Shown here: piece by piece, positions 5,953-6,930 of the stretch
Layout: the number at the start of each line of letters is the position of its first letter
Position numbering within the stretch: the first letter of the stretch is position 1
Source of the DNA: Flavobacteriaceae bacterium UBA6268
Lineage (GTDB): Bacteria > Bacteroidota > Bacteroidia > Flavobacteriales > Flavobacteriaceae
Assembly: GCA_002440705.1 (NCBI GenBank)
Contig: DJVA01000061.1
Location: 1-6,930, forward strand
Direction: 5' to 3'
DNA: 6,930 bases
The notes under the pieces: generated by a model
Told to the model about the DNA's origin: nothing
Databases searched by the model: none
What the model saw: the letters and a program-made list of their open reading frames with translations, nothing else
Position numbers and translations under genes: made by a program

Positions 5953-6930
5953 TTAATTTACTACCAACCTTTGCGTGGTATTTCCATTGATGGTTACCAA
6001 GTACATTCCAGAATGATAAGTGGATATGTCAATTGTTTTGGAAAAGCTAGGGGTAATTTCACGATCCAAGATCACTTCCCCTAAGAGATTGCAAATAGTG
6101 ATATGGCTTATTTGTTGGTTCTTGGACTGGACATCAATATGTGTGTGGGCTGGATTAGGGTTAATAGCAAATACATCCATGGTGGGATCGGTGACTGAAA
6201 GGCTAGATTCCTTTACAAGGGTAAATCCGCCACCACCGCTAATAACAATATTCCCACTTTCAAAGAAAGGATATACGTTCCAAACTCCTCCAAAGTTGGC
6301 GTTGTTGTTACTGGGGTAGGTGTCGAAATAACCAATTTCCGACATGTTTTGATTGGCAATATCTGCGATGTCAATGATGCGGATTCCTCCACTGTAATTG
6401 GCCAAAAAGTATTTATCCCCAACGACATAACCATTGTGGTCGATGGAAGCAATGTTTCCGTAGTAGTCGAAATAAAAGGAAGCATTGTCCAGATCGCTTA
6501 CGTCAAAAACCAAAGTTCGTGTGTTGAATCCAAAATCGGATTCATCCAATTCGTCACCAACAAGAAAATAGTGGCGGTCTTCCGTTAGCCAACCTTGGTG
6601 TGTGTAGGCGACATTACCATAAGTGATGGATTTGATCAATTGCGGGTTGGCCTTATTGGTTACATCAACAATAACCACTTGATCTTCATTGGATCCAAAG
6701 AATATTTCGTGACCGATGTAGTCCGTATCAGGGCCATCGTACGTTATGATTTGAGCATCGTGGCTATAATTGCTGCCTGAGTAACCCCCATCGGCTACTG
6801 GGTTTAAGGGATCAGAAATGTCTATAAAATGTGGGCCACCATTAAAAGTACTGGTCCCAATGGCATAAGCATATCCCGTATCTTCATTGATGGCGATGTT
6901 GTGGCAATGGCCAAAACCACCATAGTAAGC
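5953..6930 (-). CDS. Secreted choice-of-anchor-B/LVIVD-repeat protein with T9SS sorting domain (N-terminus outside window)
   Basis: The frame is open from the right edge, giving the C-terminal 325 residues. The visible part starts AYYGGFGHCHNIAINEDTGY and continues GGPHFIDISDPLNPV, SHDAQIITYDGPD, DQVVIVDVTNKANPQLI, YTHQGWLTEDRHYFLVGDEL and GGIRIIDIADI. The recurring x-x-I-D-I/V-x-D/N-x-x-x-P pattern is that of LVIVD/choice-of-anchor-B proteins, predicted beta-propellers on the cell surface. About the last 72 residues (nucleotides 5956-6171) form a type A sorting domain: INPNPAHTHIDV, then ITICNLLGEVILDREI, IDISTYHSGMYLVTINGN and TQRLVVN. T9SS cargo carry this domain to cross the outer membrane, after which it is normally cleaved. 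A GTG at 6678 is in frame but is an internal Val within VVIVDV, not the start. The protein's ligand is unknown; the gene is the most upstream visible member of the mbnP operon. Confidence 0.87.
   Translation of the reverse strand, partial: AYYGGFGHCHNIAINEDTGYAYAIGTSTFNGGPHFIDISDPLNPVADGGYSGSNYSHDAQIITYDGPDTDYIGHEIFFGSNEDQVVIVDVTNKANPQLIKSITYGNVAYTHQGWLTEDRHYFLVGDELDESDFGFNTRTLVFDVSDLDNASFYFDYYGNIASIDHNGYVVGDKYFLANYSGGIRIIDIADIANQNMSEIGYFDTYPSNNNANFGGVWNVYPFFESGNIVISGGGGFTLVKESSLSVTDPTMDVFAINPNPAHTHIDVQSKNQQISHITICNLLGEVILDREITPSFSKTIDISTYHSGMYLVTINGNTTQRLVVN

Noticed and set aside
6676..6678. GTG at 6678 as the start of the T9SS cargo gene
   Set aside because: The frame continues open to the right edge with clearly homologous choice-of-anchor-B sequence, so this codon is an internal valine.
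1..6930. CRISPR arrays, tRNA/rRNA genes, insertion sequences or prophage genes
   Set aside because: No direct-repeat/spacer pattern, tRNA-like sequence, transposase or integrase was seen; the window is almost fully occupied by same-strand protein genes.

Overview
The window reads as chromosomal DNA from a member of the Bacteroidota, most likely a marine-type flavobacterium. Four things point there: a type IX secretion (T9SS) C-terminal sorting domain; several lipoproteins whose acylated Cys is followed by polar/acidic residues; start codons preceded by A-rich leaders instead of Shine-Dalgarno sequences; and a Bacteroidota-type -7 promoter box (TATATTTG). Every convincing gene lies on the minus strand, so transcription runs from high to low coordinates. 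Gene density is high, and the largest gap is 127 bp.

Right block (6930 down to 2629), a probable four-gene extracytoplasmic operon with gaps of 9, 19 and 14 bp. (1) The C-terminal 325 residues of a secreted choice-of-anchor-B/LVIVD-repeat protein ending in a T9SS type A sorting domain. (2) A 470-residue lipoprotein made of seven W-x-K-x-Y-G-G repeats, inferred to be a seven-bladed beta-propeller. (3) An MbnP-family lipoprotein. (4) A di-haem cytochrome c peroxidase/MauG-family lipoprotein. Genes 3 and 4 form the MbnP-MbnH pair, a partnership in which the di-haem enzyme oxidises a tryptophan of MbnP to kynurenine to create a copper site. There is no methanobactin gene here. The block therefore looks like a methanobactin-independent copper-handling cluster with two extra surface proteins of unknown role.

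Centre (2502-2628). A 127-bp spacer carries the likely promoter of the next operon. No strong terminator is visible for the upstream operon.

Left block (2501 down to 1), the start of a SUF iron-sulfur cluster assembly operon: an A-type carrier (HesB/IscA/SufA), SufB, a small unrecognised lipoprotein, and the N-terminal 89 residues of the SufC ATPase. SufB and SufC form the cytoplasmic scaffold/ATPase complex and the A-type protein passes clusters on to targets. The lipoprotein is odd: it sits between sufB and sufC, 14 bp from one and 2 bp from the other, yet should act outside the cytoplasm. Further suf genes (sufD, sufS) would be expected beyond the left edge.

The most notable content is the MbnP/MbnH pair with its propeller and T9SS companions, followed by the lipoprotein embedded in the suf operon.
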